From Mesorhizobium sp. (GTDB lineage Bacteria > Pseudomonadota > Alphaproteobacteria > Rhizobiales > Rhizobiaceae), in contig SAQE01000051.1 of assembly GCA_004020545.1 (NCBI GenBank), forward strand, positions 1 to 46,667: a DNA stretch of 46,667 bases. The letters run 5' to 3'. Shown here piece by piece: positions 33,160-41,684 of this stretch. The notes under the pieces are model-generated. The model saw only the letters and a list, made by a program, of their open reading frames with translations. It had not been told where the DNA came from and did no database searches. Position numbers and translations under genes: made by a program. Each line of letters begins with the position of its first letter. Position 1 is the stretch's first letter.

Positions 33160-33393
33160 TGGTGGTTCCTCCCTTGTGGCCAACCACGTCAAACGCGGCG
33201 GGCCTCGCAATGGTTCAACAGTTTCGTCCGGATTTTGGATTTGGGGCTCGATCCCGCCTGCCGCTCCTCTTCTCGCGAGACCGCACCGCCGCGTGCCTTG
33301 GGTGCACGGGCGCGGAGCCTAGCATCACATTTCGCGGGCCGAGAATGCTATTTTCGTAGCATGGCGTATGGGCAGGTTGGACGCTCGAGCCGT
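33160..33393. promoter_or_regulatory. Promoter region of the liv operon
   Basis: About 230 bp upstream of livK, with an inverted repeat ATGCTA-N6-TAGCAT at 33345-33362 that could bind a regulator. There is no regulator gene adjacent. The SDR gene ends at 33394 on the same strand. Confidence 0.4.
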
Positions 33394-34077
33394 TCACCAC
33401 GGTAGCTGCTTGCCATCGCGAAAGAAGCCACCGGTCGGACCATCATCCGGCAGCGTCGCGACCCAGACGATGCCGGCCGCCCCCGGCGCGACCGGGCGGC
33501 TGCCGGGCCTGCCCATGTCGGTCTCCACCCAGTCCGGGCTGATTGCGTTGACCAGGACGCCCGCGTCGTGCAGCTCGGCCGCGAGAATTCGGGTGAGCGC
33601 ATTGAGCGTCGCCCTGCCGGTCGAATAGGCCGGCGAGCCAGCCTCGGGAGAAACGATGACCAGCCGGCCATGACCGGAGACGCTGAGCAGCGGCGCGAAG
33701 GCGAACGCCACCCGCCAGGCGCCAACGACATAGCTCTCGAAGGCCTTGCGGCCCACCGTCCGGTGGGGATTCAGCGCTCGCGCGGACAACTCGTAGTGGA
33801 TGGCGGCGTTGTTGACGAGCACGTCGAGCCGACCGAACCGGCGCTCCACCTCGGCTGCAGCAAGGGCTGGCCCATCGGGCGCGGTGACATCCAGCGCGAT
33901 GACCTCGACATTGCCGCCGGGTTTCTTCGCCGCCGCCTCGCCCTTGGCGAGGTCGCGCGCGCCGATGAGCACGGTGAAGCCAAGTCCGGCGAGCTGCCGG
34001 CCGGTCTCCAGGGCAATGCCGCGATTGGCGCCGGTGACGAGCGCCACCTTGCCGGAATGATTTGTTGTGCTGGTCAT
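33394..34077 (-). CDS. SDR-family protein with altered catalytic motif
   Basis: 227 residues, Rossmann-fold short-chain dehydrogenase/reductase. Cofactor loop VTGANRGIALETGRQLA (the usual GIG is GIA), IALDVTAPDG, DVLVNNAAIHYE, Ser143 in IVSPEAG, and PDWVETDMGRPG. The active-site YxxxK reads Y151-STGR, so Lys is replaced by Arg155. With both the cofactor loop and the Lys changed, its catalysis is doubtful or unusual. No partner genes hint at a substrate. Confidence 0.82.
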   Translation of the reverse strand: MTSTTNHSGKVALVTGANRGIALETGRQLAGLGFTVLIGARDLAKGEAAAKKPGGNVEVIALDVTAPDGPALAAAEVERRFGRLDVLVNNAAIHYELSARALNPHRTVGRKAFESYVVGAWRVAFAFAPLLSVSGHGRLVIVSPEAGSPAYSTGRATLNALTRILAAELHDAGVLVNAISPDWVETDMGRPGSRPVAPGAAGIVWVATLPDDGPTGGFFRDGKQLPW

Positions 34078-34158
34078 TGCTCCCGCCGGTCAAAATCTGA
34101 CACTTGGTCGGACCGACAGCAGACTAGCGGGAGTTTTTGGACGATCTGGCCGGCACGT

Positions 34159-35532
34159 TCAATCGAAACCGACCCAGATGTAGCCGTCCACCTCGCGGCA
34201 CGGAATGAGATGCAGCGGAGCCCGGTTCTTTGAAATATCGCCGAGAATCTCCATGCCGGCCGAAGTTCCGTCCTCATTGAGCGCCTCGCACCACTTTACG
34301 ATTTCGCCTGTATCTAGATCGAATCCGCTGTGATGCCAGCGACACACCAGCGTGCCGTTCTCGTCGAAAGTGCTCGCCTGTCCTGCGCGGCTGTTGATCC
34401 GCGAGGTACTCTCGAAGAATGGCAACTTCAAATGCGGGCAGGCATTGTTAAAGGCATAGACGCGCCCGCCCCTGCGCAAAATCACGGCATAGAGCGCTTG
34501 GAACTCGATGACTTTGTAGTCGCCATCCTTCAGTTCGCCCGTCGCGACCGTCCGGTGCCACGTCTTGCCGCCCAGCTGCATAGTCTCGCGCGCGCCTTTT
34601 TCGTTCAGCCGGCGCTCGGCTTCAACCTTCAGCTTCTTTATCTCGTACAGTGTAATTCGGTCGGAGGTACCACGCAAACGCACCCGAATGAAATCGGATA
34701 TTTCAACCTCATCCTTGACCCGTTCATAGAGCGTCTCGGAAATCAGGAGGCGGGTTCCGGCCTCCTTGTTGGCTGTTTCGACGCGGCTCGCCACATTGAC
34801 CGCATCGCCGATAGCCGTCAGGCGCTCGTTGCCGGGCGATCCGACCGAACCGATCACCGCTTCGCCCAGATGCAAACCGACGCGAATATCGAAGTCGATG
34901 CCGTACATCGAGGCGAAAAACGGCTTCAGCCGATCGACCGTGGCAAGGGTCTGCAGGGCCGCATTGACCGCGCGCACCGGTGCATCGTCTTGGCCCTCTA
35001 CGCCAAATATCGCCATAAGCCCGTCGCCGACGAACTTGTCGATGTAGCCGTCGTTGAGCTCGATGACTTCGGCGACCTGAGTGAAATAGCGATTGAGCAG
35101 ATACATGACATCGTAAGGCGTCAACGTTTCAGAGAAGTGGGTGAACCCGGCTACGTCGCTGAAGAAAATGACGACCGACTTCAGCTCGCCCGCACTGGTG
35201 GACCTGTGCGGTAGCAACTGACTGGTCATTCGCAGGTCGGTCTCGTCGAGTACGAGCCGGCGAAAGGTGATGTCGGAGGCAGGTCTGAGCTGGCATGCCA
35301 GGCGTACGTTGTTGCCAAGCCCCAACCGCTCTACGAGCGTGCGCTCCGGCGCGGTGCGCTCCGGGCAGCCGTCTGCACCGTCGAGAATCCAGATCCGGCA
35401 GGTCGAGCACTTGGCCTTGCCGCCGCAAGCGCAGGCGATCGGGACATCTGCCCGGCGGGCGGCTTCAAGGACAGATTCCCCGAGCGCCGATTTGATCAAT
35501 ATGTCGTCGGGCAGCGATAGCAACGTAGGCAT
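34159..35532 (-). CDS. Ferredoxin - class III nucleotide cyclase - Rieske fusion protein
   Basis: 457 residues with three domains. Residues 1-95: a [2Fe-2S] ferredoxin with Cys36-x5-Cys42-x2-Cys45 and Cys80 (CGGKAKCSTCR ... RLACQL). Residues 117-300: a class III adenylate/guanylate cyclase with metal ligands Asp126 (FFSDVAGF) and Asp170 (KFVGDG), adenine-binding Lys166 and Asp243 (IGDAVN), Asn246 and Arg250; all key residues suggest active cAMP synthesis. Residues 320-457: a Rieske domain with Cys365-x-His367 and Cys397-x2-His400 (CPHLKL ... CRWHHSG). No membrane helix. Ferredoxin-cyclase fusions are known in Rhizobiales; the Rieske end is less usual. It is probably a redox- or oxygen-sensitive cAMP synthase. 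Single gene. Confidence 0.92.
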   Translation of the reverse strand: MPTLLSLPDDILIKSALGESVLEAARRADVPIACACGGKAKCSTCRIWILDGADGCPERTAPERTLVERLGLGNNVRLACQLRPASDITFRRLVLDETDLRMTSQLLPHRSTSAGELKSVVIFFSDVAGFTHFSETLTPYDVMYLLNRYFTQVAEVIELNDGYIDKFVGDGLMAIFGVEGQDDAPVRAVNAALQTLATVDRLKPFFASMYGIDFDIRVGLHLGEAVIGSVGSPGNERLTAIGDAVNVASRVETANKEAGTRLLISETLYERVKDEVEISDFIRVRLRGTSDRITLYEIKKLKVEAERRLNEKGARETMQLGGKTWHRTVATGELKDGDYKVIEFQALYAVILRRGGRVYAFNNACPHLKLPFFESTSRINSRAGQASTFDENGTLVCRWHHSGFDLDTGEIVKWCEALNEDGTSAGMEILGDISKNRAPLHLIPCREVDGYIWVGFD

Positions 35533-35641
35533 CGGAACTGATCTTCCAGTACGAGTGGCGCCAGACGCTGGTAGTTAATAACAGGTCTCTCAGCCGGACA
35601 CCGTTTTAGCCTCGTTCGGGCGACATTAGCTCAGCAACGGC

Positions 35642-35990
35642 TTGGATGCCATCGTCGAGTCCGATAGTCCGCCTGAAAGCCGCATTCCGCATCGGCACCA
35701 AGATCGACTTCGCGATCGAGCCGTCCTGCTGCTGCTCGCCACCTCGGGCATTCGCAACAGCGAGCTACGCGCATTCAGCTCCAGGATATCGACTGGCGAG
35801 CTGGCGAGGTTTTTGTCCGGCGCACCAAGGGCAAGCGTGACCGGATGGCCCCGCTCTTTGAGGAGACCGCCGCCGCGCTCGCCGATTACATCCTGCGCGC
35901 TCGACCGAAGGTGGATAGTCCGTATCTGTTTCCTGTCCTTCACTCCCCCGTGGGGCCGTTCAAGTGCGCGTCGCCTGTTTCGAGGATGTG
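35642..35990 (+). pseudogene. Frameshifted tyrosine recombinase (phage integrase) fragment
   Basis: Part of the catalytic domain of an XerC/D-like recombinase. One frame reads DRAVLLLLATSGIRNSELRA, containing the catalytic Arg of the GIR/GLR-xSEL motif. After a shift near 35775 another frame continues LQDIDWRAGEVFVRRTKGKR, with the catalytic Lys in the beta-hairpin, then PLFEETAAALADYILRARPK. The N-terminal SAM-like domain and the C-terminal HxLRH and Tyr regions are missing. It is dead. It marks a past integration at the edge of the peptide-secretion operon. Confidence 0.75.
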
Positions 35991-36091
35991 CTGGGCATCA
36001 TGCACGACACGCTAAACGCCGCCACAGAGCGCCCGTGAGCGGGCGGATAACGCGAAAATCATCGACGTCCGAGCTGCGCAATGAAGCACGA

Positions 36092-36586
36092 TCACAGTTG
36101 AGGCCAGGCAGCCGGATTTGGGGGCTGCTGAAACAGATAACTATAAGCGAGCCAAAAGGTCAGATAGTCCAGCGGCGGTTCCGAAGGTTCGTCGGGCTGA
36201 TCGCGCAAATCAGAATTTGGGCTGCCCCGCGCTACATTTGGAGTGTGGTGAATGAAGTTCCCCTCTCCGGCAACTTGATAGCAGAAGGCCAGGTACTCGC
36301 GGGTGAAGAGAATGAAGGTATGCCAGAATTGATCGACGTCGCCGCGCATGCCGATCGGCTCATCGAAGACCGCACAAATGGCAAGGTAACGCTTGAGTTC
36401 GCGCTCTTGCATTTCTGCGATGTCTGCGGCGAGATCATGGTCTCGCATGTATCGTTCCCGGATCTTCGTCATGTCGAAGATTTCGGCATTTTCGATGATC
36501 GAAGCGATCGTTTCCCTCGATCGGCCGGGGAGCAATCTCAAATGAATCCCTGGTACGACCTCGATGCTTTGGGGCTCATCAGTCAT
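36092..36586 (-). CDS. GRDP-like (glycine-rich-domain-like) protein
   Basis: 164 residues. The central motif DVDQFWHTFILFTREYLAFC followed by FIHHTPN is characteristic of the GRDP/DUF1399-like family seen in plants, fungi and some bacteria; its His residues (W-H-T and I-H-H) suggest metal binding. An N-terminal helical part (IASIIENAEIFDMTKIRERY, DHDLAADIAEMQERELKRYL) precedes it. It overlaps the hydroxylase gene by 8 bp and closes the operon. In this context it may help modify or mature the exported peptide, but no function is proven for the bacterial members. Confidence 0.72.
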   Translation of the reverse strand: MTDEPQSIEVVPGIHLRLLPGRSRETIASIIENAEIFDMTKIRERYMRDHDLAADIAEMQERELKRYLAICAVFDEPIGMRGDVDQFWHTFILFTREYLAFCYQVAGEGNFIHHTPNVARGSPNSDLRDQPDEPSEPPLDYLTFWLAYSYLFQQPPNPAAWPQL

Positions 36587-37238
36587 CGGCCCATCGCCTG
36601 ATAAGGTTTGCCACGGATTTGGAAATTAGGTCCAACTCCCGACTCGAGCCGTTCTGTTGGATCAAGGCTTGTCGCGCCATGTCTAGGTCGAGCAGAATTT
36701 CGCGTTCGGCCGTATCTCGAATCAGGCTGCGCACCCAGGTAGTAGAGGCAAGGCGCATGCCTGAACGGACCGGATCGACCCTGTGAATAGCGGTAGAGGG
36801 GTATAGCACGGCATCACCGGCTGGCAATTTCACTGCTTCGGTGCCGCTAGCGGTTTCGATGACGAGCTCTCCCCCTTCATAGGCATCGGGGTCACTCAGA
36901 AACAACGTCAGCGAGAGATCAGTTCGATATCCCAATATCACAGGGTCATCGATATGGTCCCCGTAGGTCATGCCAGCCGTGTAGCGGCTGAAACGAGGCG
37001 GCACCAAAGCCTTCGGGCGAGCCGCCATAACAAAGGCCGGATGCTGCAACAAAGCCTCAGTAACGATCTTGCGCAAAGACTGCAGTTGGGGATCGTCTGA
37101 CGAAATCTGCTCGTTGCGTTTGACCTGTCGTGCTTGCCATCCGGCGGTTAGCCGGCCGTCCTGCCAATCGCACGAATCCAATGTTCTGGTAACCACTCCC
37201 AACGATCGCTCATCGATCACTTTACTGAGTTTGAACAT
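36579..37238 (-). CDS. PKHD-type Fe(II)/2-oxoglutarate hydroxylase (PiuC/YbiX-like)
   Basis: 219 residues. Iron ligands His95 and Asp97 (YGDHIDDPV) and His152 (AIHRVDPV), and 2-oxoglutarate-binding Arg162 (SGMRLAST). RFSRYTAGMTYGDHID is the typical PKHD lead-in, and SLTLFLSDPDAYEGGELVIE follows. PiuC-like proteins are often tied to siderophore uptake, yet no TonB receptor is here. It overlaps the ABC exporter by 17 bp and the GRDP-like gene by 8 bp, so it is co-translated with a peptide-export system. Hydroxylation of the precursor peptide is the natural hypothesis. Confidence 0.87.
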   Translation of the reverse strand: MFKLSKVIDERSLGVVTRTLDSCDWQDGRLTAGWQARQVKRNEQISSDDPQLQSLRKIVTEALLQHPAFVMAARPKALVPPRFSRYTAGMTYGDHIDDPVILGYRTDLSLTLFLSDPDAYEGGELVIETASGTEAVKLPAGDAVLYPSTAIHRVDPVRSGMRLASTTWVRSLIRDTAEREILLDLDMARQALIQQNGSSRELDLISKSVANLIRRWADD

Positions 37239-39399
37239 TCTTTCTCCGAACAGAGCTTATGCGCCGTGGCTTCGGTGCAGCTAGGCGTGAGTGGTCATCG
37301 ACAGCCACACCAAGTGCAATGGCTCGCTCAGCCATGGCGATTGTCGATGGGCGGTGGGCAACGATGACCCGACTAACGTTGAGGCTCGCGACGGCGGCGT
37401 TGATCTTCACTTCATTGTCCTCGTCTAGGTCGCTGGTTGCTTCGTCCAAAAACAGAATGCGCGGCTTGCGATAAAGCGCTCTGGCGAGAACGACGCGCTG
37501 CTTTTGACCGCCGGACAAGGCGCTGCCCATGTCGCCGACCAACGAATCGTAGCCCATAGGCATCGCTCGTATCTCGTCAGCAATTGCGGACATTTGGGCG
37601 CATTCCTCAATCCAAGACTGATCGGCATCCGGTTCGAATGCAGCGATATTTTCCGCGATCGTGCCGGCAAAAAGCCGATCCTCTTGCAGTACAGTAGCCG
37701 TCAGTCGCCGATAGTTGGCGTAACCGAGAGCACGGATGTCTTGGCCATCCAACAGCACCTTGCCTTCGGTCGGGACAATTAGTCCTGCCATGATCTTAAG
37801 CAGCGTAGTCTTGCCGCATCCGGAAGGACCGGTGATTGCTACACACTCTCCGGGGACAATATTGAGGTCAACCCCGCGCAATACCTCTGGAAGACCTTCG
37901 CCATAGGCGAAACGAACCCCTGTTGCATTCAGATGGAGTGGACGATCGGAGTTTACCAACGTGGGCAAAGAATGACCGGCTGCGGCGTCTTCCTCAGGTG
38001 TCGTCAGGGCTATATCACCGATGCGCTCGCTGTGAAGGCTCAGCATCTTCAGCCGGATAGCGAGCCCTATAAGCTCGCCGACCCGGCCAACGAATTGATC
38101 CTTATAGGCGATAAAAGCGATCAGCATTCCGACCGTCATGTCACCGGCGATGACGGCGCGGGTGCCGAGCACGAGCATTACGATACCATCGATGCCGGCG
38201 AGCAAGCTGCCTATTGTACCGAACAAGAAGTTGAGTTTCTGGATCTGAAGATTGGCGTTGACGGCATCAATGAGAAGATTGAGCCAAGCGCCCCGCCGTC
38301 GCTCATGCATGTCGAGAGCTTTGACGCTGGCAACGCCGCGGATCGTCTCCATGAAGTGCGAATCTTCTTTCGCGCCTTGGACGATTGCCGCTTCATTGGC
38401 TGTCCGGTAGGGGGCGTAAGCTGCAATTCGGATGATCAGATGCAGTGTAAGCGTCACCACGGCGACAACAGTTAACCAGCCTCCATAAAGGAGCATCATG
38501 GCCAGCGCACCTATAGCCATGACGCCGTCGAGGATAGCGCCTACTAGATCGATAGTAAGTGCTGATTGGACTGCGCCAAGGGAACTGAAACGGGAAACCA
38601 CATCGCCTATGTGCCTCTTTTCGAAGTAGGAGAGCGGCAATCGTAGCAGATGATCATAAAGGGCTGTTGTCCATTGCACGTTGAGCCGCGTGCCCATGAT
38701 CAGTGTCGCCCAGGATCGCGCCAGGCCGATCATGGTCTGCAAGATCAGCAACGTTCCCAAGCAGATAGCCACCAGCGTCAGAAGTTCACGATCGGCGGCA
38801 ACGATAACCTGATCGAGGATCACCTGCGTGCCGATTGGAGACAAGATCGCGAACGCTTCAAGGCAGAGTGAAAGGAGGAGAATCTGACTGAGTGCCCGTT
38901 TTAGGCCGACCACGTTTCGAAATAGGTTGGTCAGTCGGATGCGTTCGATCTCGGTCTTCTTTTCGAATCCGCCCGTAGGCCAAGCCTCCAGAGCGACGCC
39001 AGAAAAGTAGTTTGAAATCTCATCGCGCGAAACGCATAGACGTCCGTGCGCCGGATCGTGAATGACCGCCCCGCGTGACGTCATTCGCTCTAGCACCACA
39101 TAGTGGCGCAGCTTCCAATGCAGCACGCAAGGTAACTTGAGATGGCCAAGTTCCTCCGACTCTATGCGTACCGCCCGTGTGGCCAAGGACAAACCCGTGG
39201 CAAAGCGCGCCAGATCGATCAGAGAGGTTCCGGTCACCGCTGCCGAAAAGCGGCGCCGCAGCACGCCAATGTCGATCCGGTGGCCGTGATAACTTGAAAT
39301 CATCGCTAGGCAGGCGATGCCGCATTCCGCAACCTCGGTCTGCAGAATCATTGGTAGGCGACGCCGGAATCCAAAGGACAATCGGGTTAACGTGCTCAT
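37222..39399 (-). CDS. Peptidase-containing ABC exporter (C39 peptidase, bacteriocin type)
   Basis: 725 residues from the ATG at 39399, which overlaps the HlyD stop as ATGA. An N-terminal C39 protease (QTEVAECGIACLAMI with Cys26; RHYVVL with His99; HDPAHG with Asp115) cuts leaders after Gly-Gly. A six-helix transport domain (about 160-440) and a nucleotide-binding domain follow: Walker A TGPSGCGKTT, signature LSGGQKQRVVLARAL, Walker B RILFLDEATSDLD. Together with the HlyD adaptor it would cleave and export the precursor encoded upstream. All catalytic residues are present, so it should be active. Confidence 0.95.
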   Translation of the reverse strand: MSTLTRLSFGFRRRLPMILQTEVAECGIACLAMISSYHGHRIDIGVLRRRFSAAVTGTSLIDLARFATGLSLATRAVRIESEELGHLKLPCVLHWKLRHYVVLERMTSRGAVIHDPAHGRLCVSRDEISNYFSGVALEAWPTGGFEKKTEIERIRLTNLFRNVVGLKRALSQILLLSLCLEAFAILSPIGTQVILDQVIVAADRELLTLVAICLGTLLILQTMIGLARSWATLIMGTRLNVQWTTALYDHLLRLPLSYFEKRHIGDVVSRFSSLGAVQSALTIDLVGAILDGVMAIGALAMMLLYGGWLTVVAVVTLTLHLIIRIAAYAPYRTANEAAIVQGAKEDSHFMETIRGVASVKALDMHERRRGAWLNLLIDAVNANLQIQKLNFLFGTIGSLLAGIDGIVMLVLGTRAVIAGDMTVGMLIAFIAYKDQFVGRVGELIGLAIRLKMLSLHSERIGDIALTTPEEDAAAGHSLPTLVNSDRPLHLNATGVRFAYGEGLPEVLRGVDLNIVPGECVAITGPSGCGKTTLLKIMAGLIVPTEGKVLLDGQDIRALGYANYRRLTATVLQEDRLFAGTIAENIAAFEPDADQSWIEECAQMSAIADEIRAMPMGYDSLVGDMGSALSGGQKQRVVLARALYRKPRILFLDEATSDLDEDNEVKINAAVASLNVSRVIVAHRPSTIAMAERAIALGVAVDDHSRLAAPKPRRISSVRRKNVQTQ

Positions 39400-40718
39400 T
39401 GCCACGTGCTTGTCGACTGGCTGGCGACACCTCCGCGCAAACTGTAAAGCGGCTCCAATATCCATTGATAGAGCGGCCGTGTGTCGAGAAGCAGCTCGGC
39501 TTCCACCTCCATGCCAGCTCGAAGCGGCTCGGCTTTGCCGTACGCCACGACATCTTGCACCTGTGGCTGAACCGTAATCTGATACAAGGGTGCCACGGGG
39601 TTGCTTTGACCACCCATGTCGGAGATGCCGTCGAGATCGCTCGGACGAAGAGGCGCACGAGAAATTCGCTTCACGATGCCTGGGTACTGGCCGAACTTCT
39701 GATACGGAAAAGCGGCATAACGTAAAAGGACATGCGTGCCCTCCCGAACAAAACCGATAGCGCGGCTCTGAGCCATTAGGTGAATCTCCATCTGGCCCTC
39801 TGTCGGTAGGATGGACAACAGCGGCGCGCCAGGGGCTATCATCTGGCCCGACTTGCCCAGGATTGCAGTAATCGTGCCGTCTCTCGGCGCAGTGACGTTG
39901 ATAGCGCGCCTCGCGGCTCCTTGCGCAAGTTGTTGGTCCATTGCGGCAGCGCGCTGACGCAGCTCGCCGATTACAATCGCCGCGTTTGCATCGAAGCCAT
40001 CGAGTTTGGAATGAACCTCCTCCAACCTTCCATCGAGTTGGACGCGCTGACGTTTCAACCCTTGTAGTTCCTGCCTGGTCTGCATGTAACTTTGCTGCCG
40101 GAATTCGAATTCCCGTTGGATCGTGATTCGCCTATTTACAAGTTGTTTATACTTGTCGGCTGATTCCTTGAGCACCGCTAAGTAATCGGCCGTATCTGCA
40201 ATTTGAGTGTCAATGCGTTCGATCTCTCGCTTAAGAATCCGCTCTTGCTCGTACAAGCCTTTCTTGTCGATACGATCAAGCTCGGCTCGCCGCGAAATTT
40301 CTTCCTGCAGTTCAGCTCGTTGTGTGCGAAGCTGACTTTCAACAATCGCTTCGGTTTCCCCTAGGTCCGTAACGCTGTCCAGGCCGATCGTGTATAATGA
40401 ATCCCCGCGACGGACGGCGACGCCTTCGGACACAGCGCTTTGAACAATTCGGCCAGCTTGTGGCGCGAAGACACGCGTAACGCCCGCGCTTGGAGCAACG
40501 GTGCCCGAGACGCGCACTCTGCGCGTATACTCTCCCAAGATTAAGACGCTGCCAATGAGAACCACGGCCACAACGGCCAATCCCGTGGCAGTCTGGACGG
40601 AAATAGGTTGAAGAAGTTGCGGCCTGCCAAGCCATGCGTCCCGGCGGGCGGCGAGTGCCTCTTTTCGAAAGAGAGAAACAGGTATTGGCGCTTCCGATCG
40701 AGATTCACCAATCAGCAT
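39396..40718 (-). CDS. HlyD-family type I secretion adaptor
   Basis: 440 residues. One N-terminal membrane helix (TGLAVVAVVLIGSVLILGEY, about 44-63), a lipoyl half (SGTVAPSAGVTRVFAPQAGR), a long coiled coil (about 120-260; KREIERIDTQIADTADYLAV, RQELQGLKRQRVQLDGRLEE), the second lipoyl half (VTAPRDGTITAI) and a beta-barrel end (LRAGMEVEAELLLDTRPLYQ). It overlaps both the CPBP gene and the exporter gene. It spans the periplasm and would dock to a TolC-like channel encoded elsewhere. Confidence 0.93.
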   Translation of the reverse strand: MLIGESRSEAPIPVSLFRKEALAARRDAWLGRPQLLQPISVQTATGLAVVAVVLIGSVLILGEYTRRVRVSGTVAPSAGVTRVFAPQAGRIVQSAVSEGVAVRRGDSLYTIGLDSVTDLGETEAIVESQLRTQRAELQEEISRRAELDRIDKKGLYEQERILKREIERIDTQIADTADYLAVLKESADKYKQLVNRRITIQREFEFRQQSYMQTRQELQGLKRQRVQLDGRLEEVHSKLDGFDANAAIVIGELRQRAAAMDQQLAQGAARRAINVTAPRDGTITAILGKSGQMIAPGAPLLSILPTEGQMEIHLMAQSRAIGFVREGTHVLLRYAAFPYQKFGQYPGIVKRISRAPLRPSDLDGISDMGGQSNPVAPLYQITVQPQVQDVVAYGKAEPLRAGMEVEAELLLDTRPLYQWILEPLYSLRGGVASQSTSTWQ

Positions 40719-41559
40719 GTTTTATCTGCCACGGGTGTTGGCGGGCAGCATGGCGCGCGAGATCAGCTTGAGTTGTCAGTGCGCTTTCCTCCTTCGCCGT
40801 CCTGCGCAGGAGATAGACGGCATAAATTAAGTTTGGCAGTTCGAAGATGAAGACACCGACAACCCCAATCACTATCAGGCTCCAACGGAACGGTACGAAT
40901 GGATCGGGAGGAGGAGCGGGCAGATAGTCTATTCCAAGTGCGGCAAAGGTAACGAAGTTCCAAACCCAGTGGTAGATGATCGCCGGAATGAGGGAACCGG
41001 TGCGTTGCGCAATAGAAACCAGGACTACGCCGAACAACAGGGTGTTGATGACCTGAAATAAGCCCACTCCAAAATAGCCCGATTCCAGAACGTTCGCCCA
41101 ATGAATAAAACCAAACAGCAGTGCGCTGAGCCATACCGCAGGCCATAGGTTTAATCGGCTGCGCAAGGCGCGATAGAGCACGCCGCGAAACATCAATTCC
41201 TCGGAAGCCGCCATGGGGAGCAGATTCAAGGCTAACCGTACGAGTTCGGCAGGTGACGCCGGCCCATACATGATTGCGTAGATCGCGAAGCCGACTATAT
41301 AAAGCGACGGAAACCACAAAAGAAGCCATCGCTTTGGTTCCGCTGGAAGGCGAAGTCCGATATCGCGCCAATCCCACGAATAGATGACCAGACTCAGGAA
41401 TCCGATATTGCTCAAATACGGCAGGAAGAACTTCGCAAATCCGAGAGAATAGTATTCGCGCGAGATCATATCGAAGAACTGCGCGCCCATGAGGGTGATT
41501 ATCCACCAAACTGCGAAACAGACGAAAGAGATCAGAAGCCGATTGTCAGGTAAGCGCAT
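40705..41559 (-). CDS. CPBP-family intramembrane metalloprotease (Abi/CaaX type)
   Basis: 284 residues from MRLPDNRLLI, with AAAGGA before the ATG at 41559 (the in-frame ATG at 41607 is rejected). About eight membrane helices carry the four CPBP motifs: SEELMFRGVL (Glu120, Glu121, Arg125), FGFIHW (His153) and IIYHWVWN (His197, Asn201). In Gram-positive bacteriocin loci such proteins give self-immunity (plantaricin and sakacin 23K types); others process prenylated proteins. Between precursor and exporter, an immunity role is the first hypothesis, and maturation of the peptide is the alternative. A potential attenuator hairpin lies in its leader. Confidence 0.88.
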   Translation of the reverse strand: MRLPDNRLLISFVCFAVWWIITLMGAQFFDMISREYYSLGFAKFFLPYLSNIGFLSLVIYSWDWRDIGLRLPAEPKRWLLLWFPSLYIVGFAIYAIMYGPASPAELVRLALNLLPMAASEELMFRGVLYRALRSRLNLWPAVWLSALLFGFIHWANVLESGYFGVGLFQVINTLLFGVVLVSIAQRTGSLIPAIIYHWVWNFVTFAALGIDYLPAPPPDPFVPFRWSLIVIGVVGVFIFELPNLIYAVYLLRRTAKEESALTTQADLARHAARQHPWQIKHADW

Positions 41560-41620
41560 GCACGTCCTTTCTGGCGAGGCACGAAACCGCATCGGGCCGT
41601 TAGTCAATCACAAGTTAACA

Positions 41621-41666
41621 GCACGCAAGCTTCACGCCATCGAAAAGGCGCAATAAGCTCGCGTGC
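41621..41666 (-). promoter_or_regulatory. Hairpin between the precursor and export genes, possible attenuator
   Basis: Outer 12-bp stem GCACGCGAGCTT / AAGCTTGCGTGC with one G-T pair, and an inner stem (CGCC/GGCG). On the minus strand it is followed by TGTTAACTTGT, without a strict T-run. It could cause partial termination or protect the precursor mRNA, so that more precursor than exporter is made. Confidence 0.55.
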
Positions 41667-41684
41667 CACGGATGGATTGATCCG

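Noticed and set aside
35533-36091. A tRNA or attachment site beside the broken integrase
   Set aside because: I looked for a tRNA-like cloverleaf or direct repeats bordering the block and saw none.
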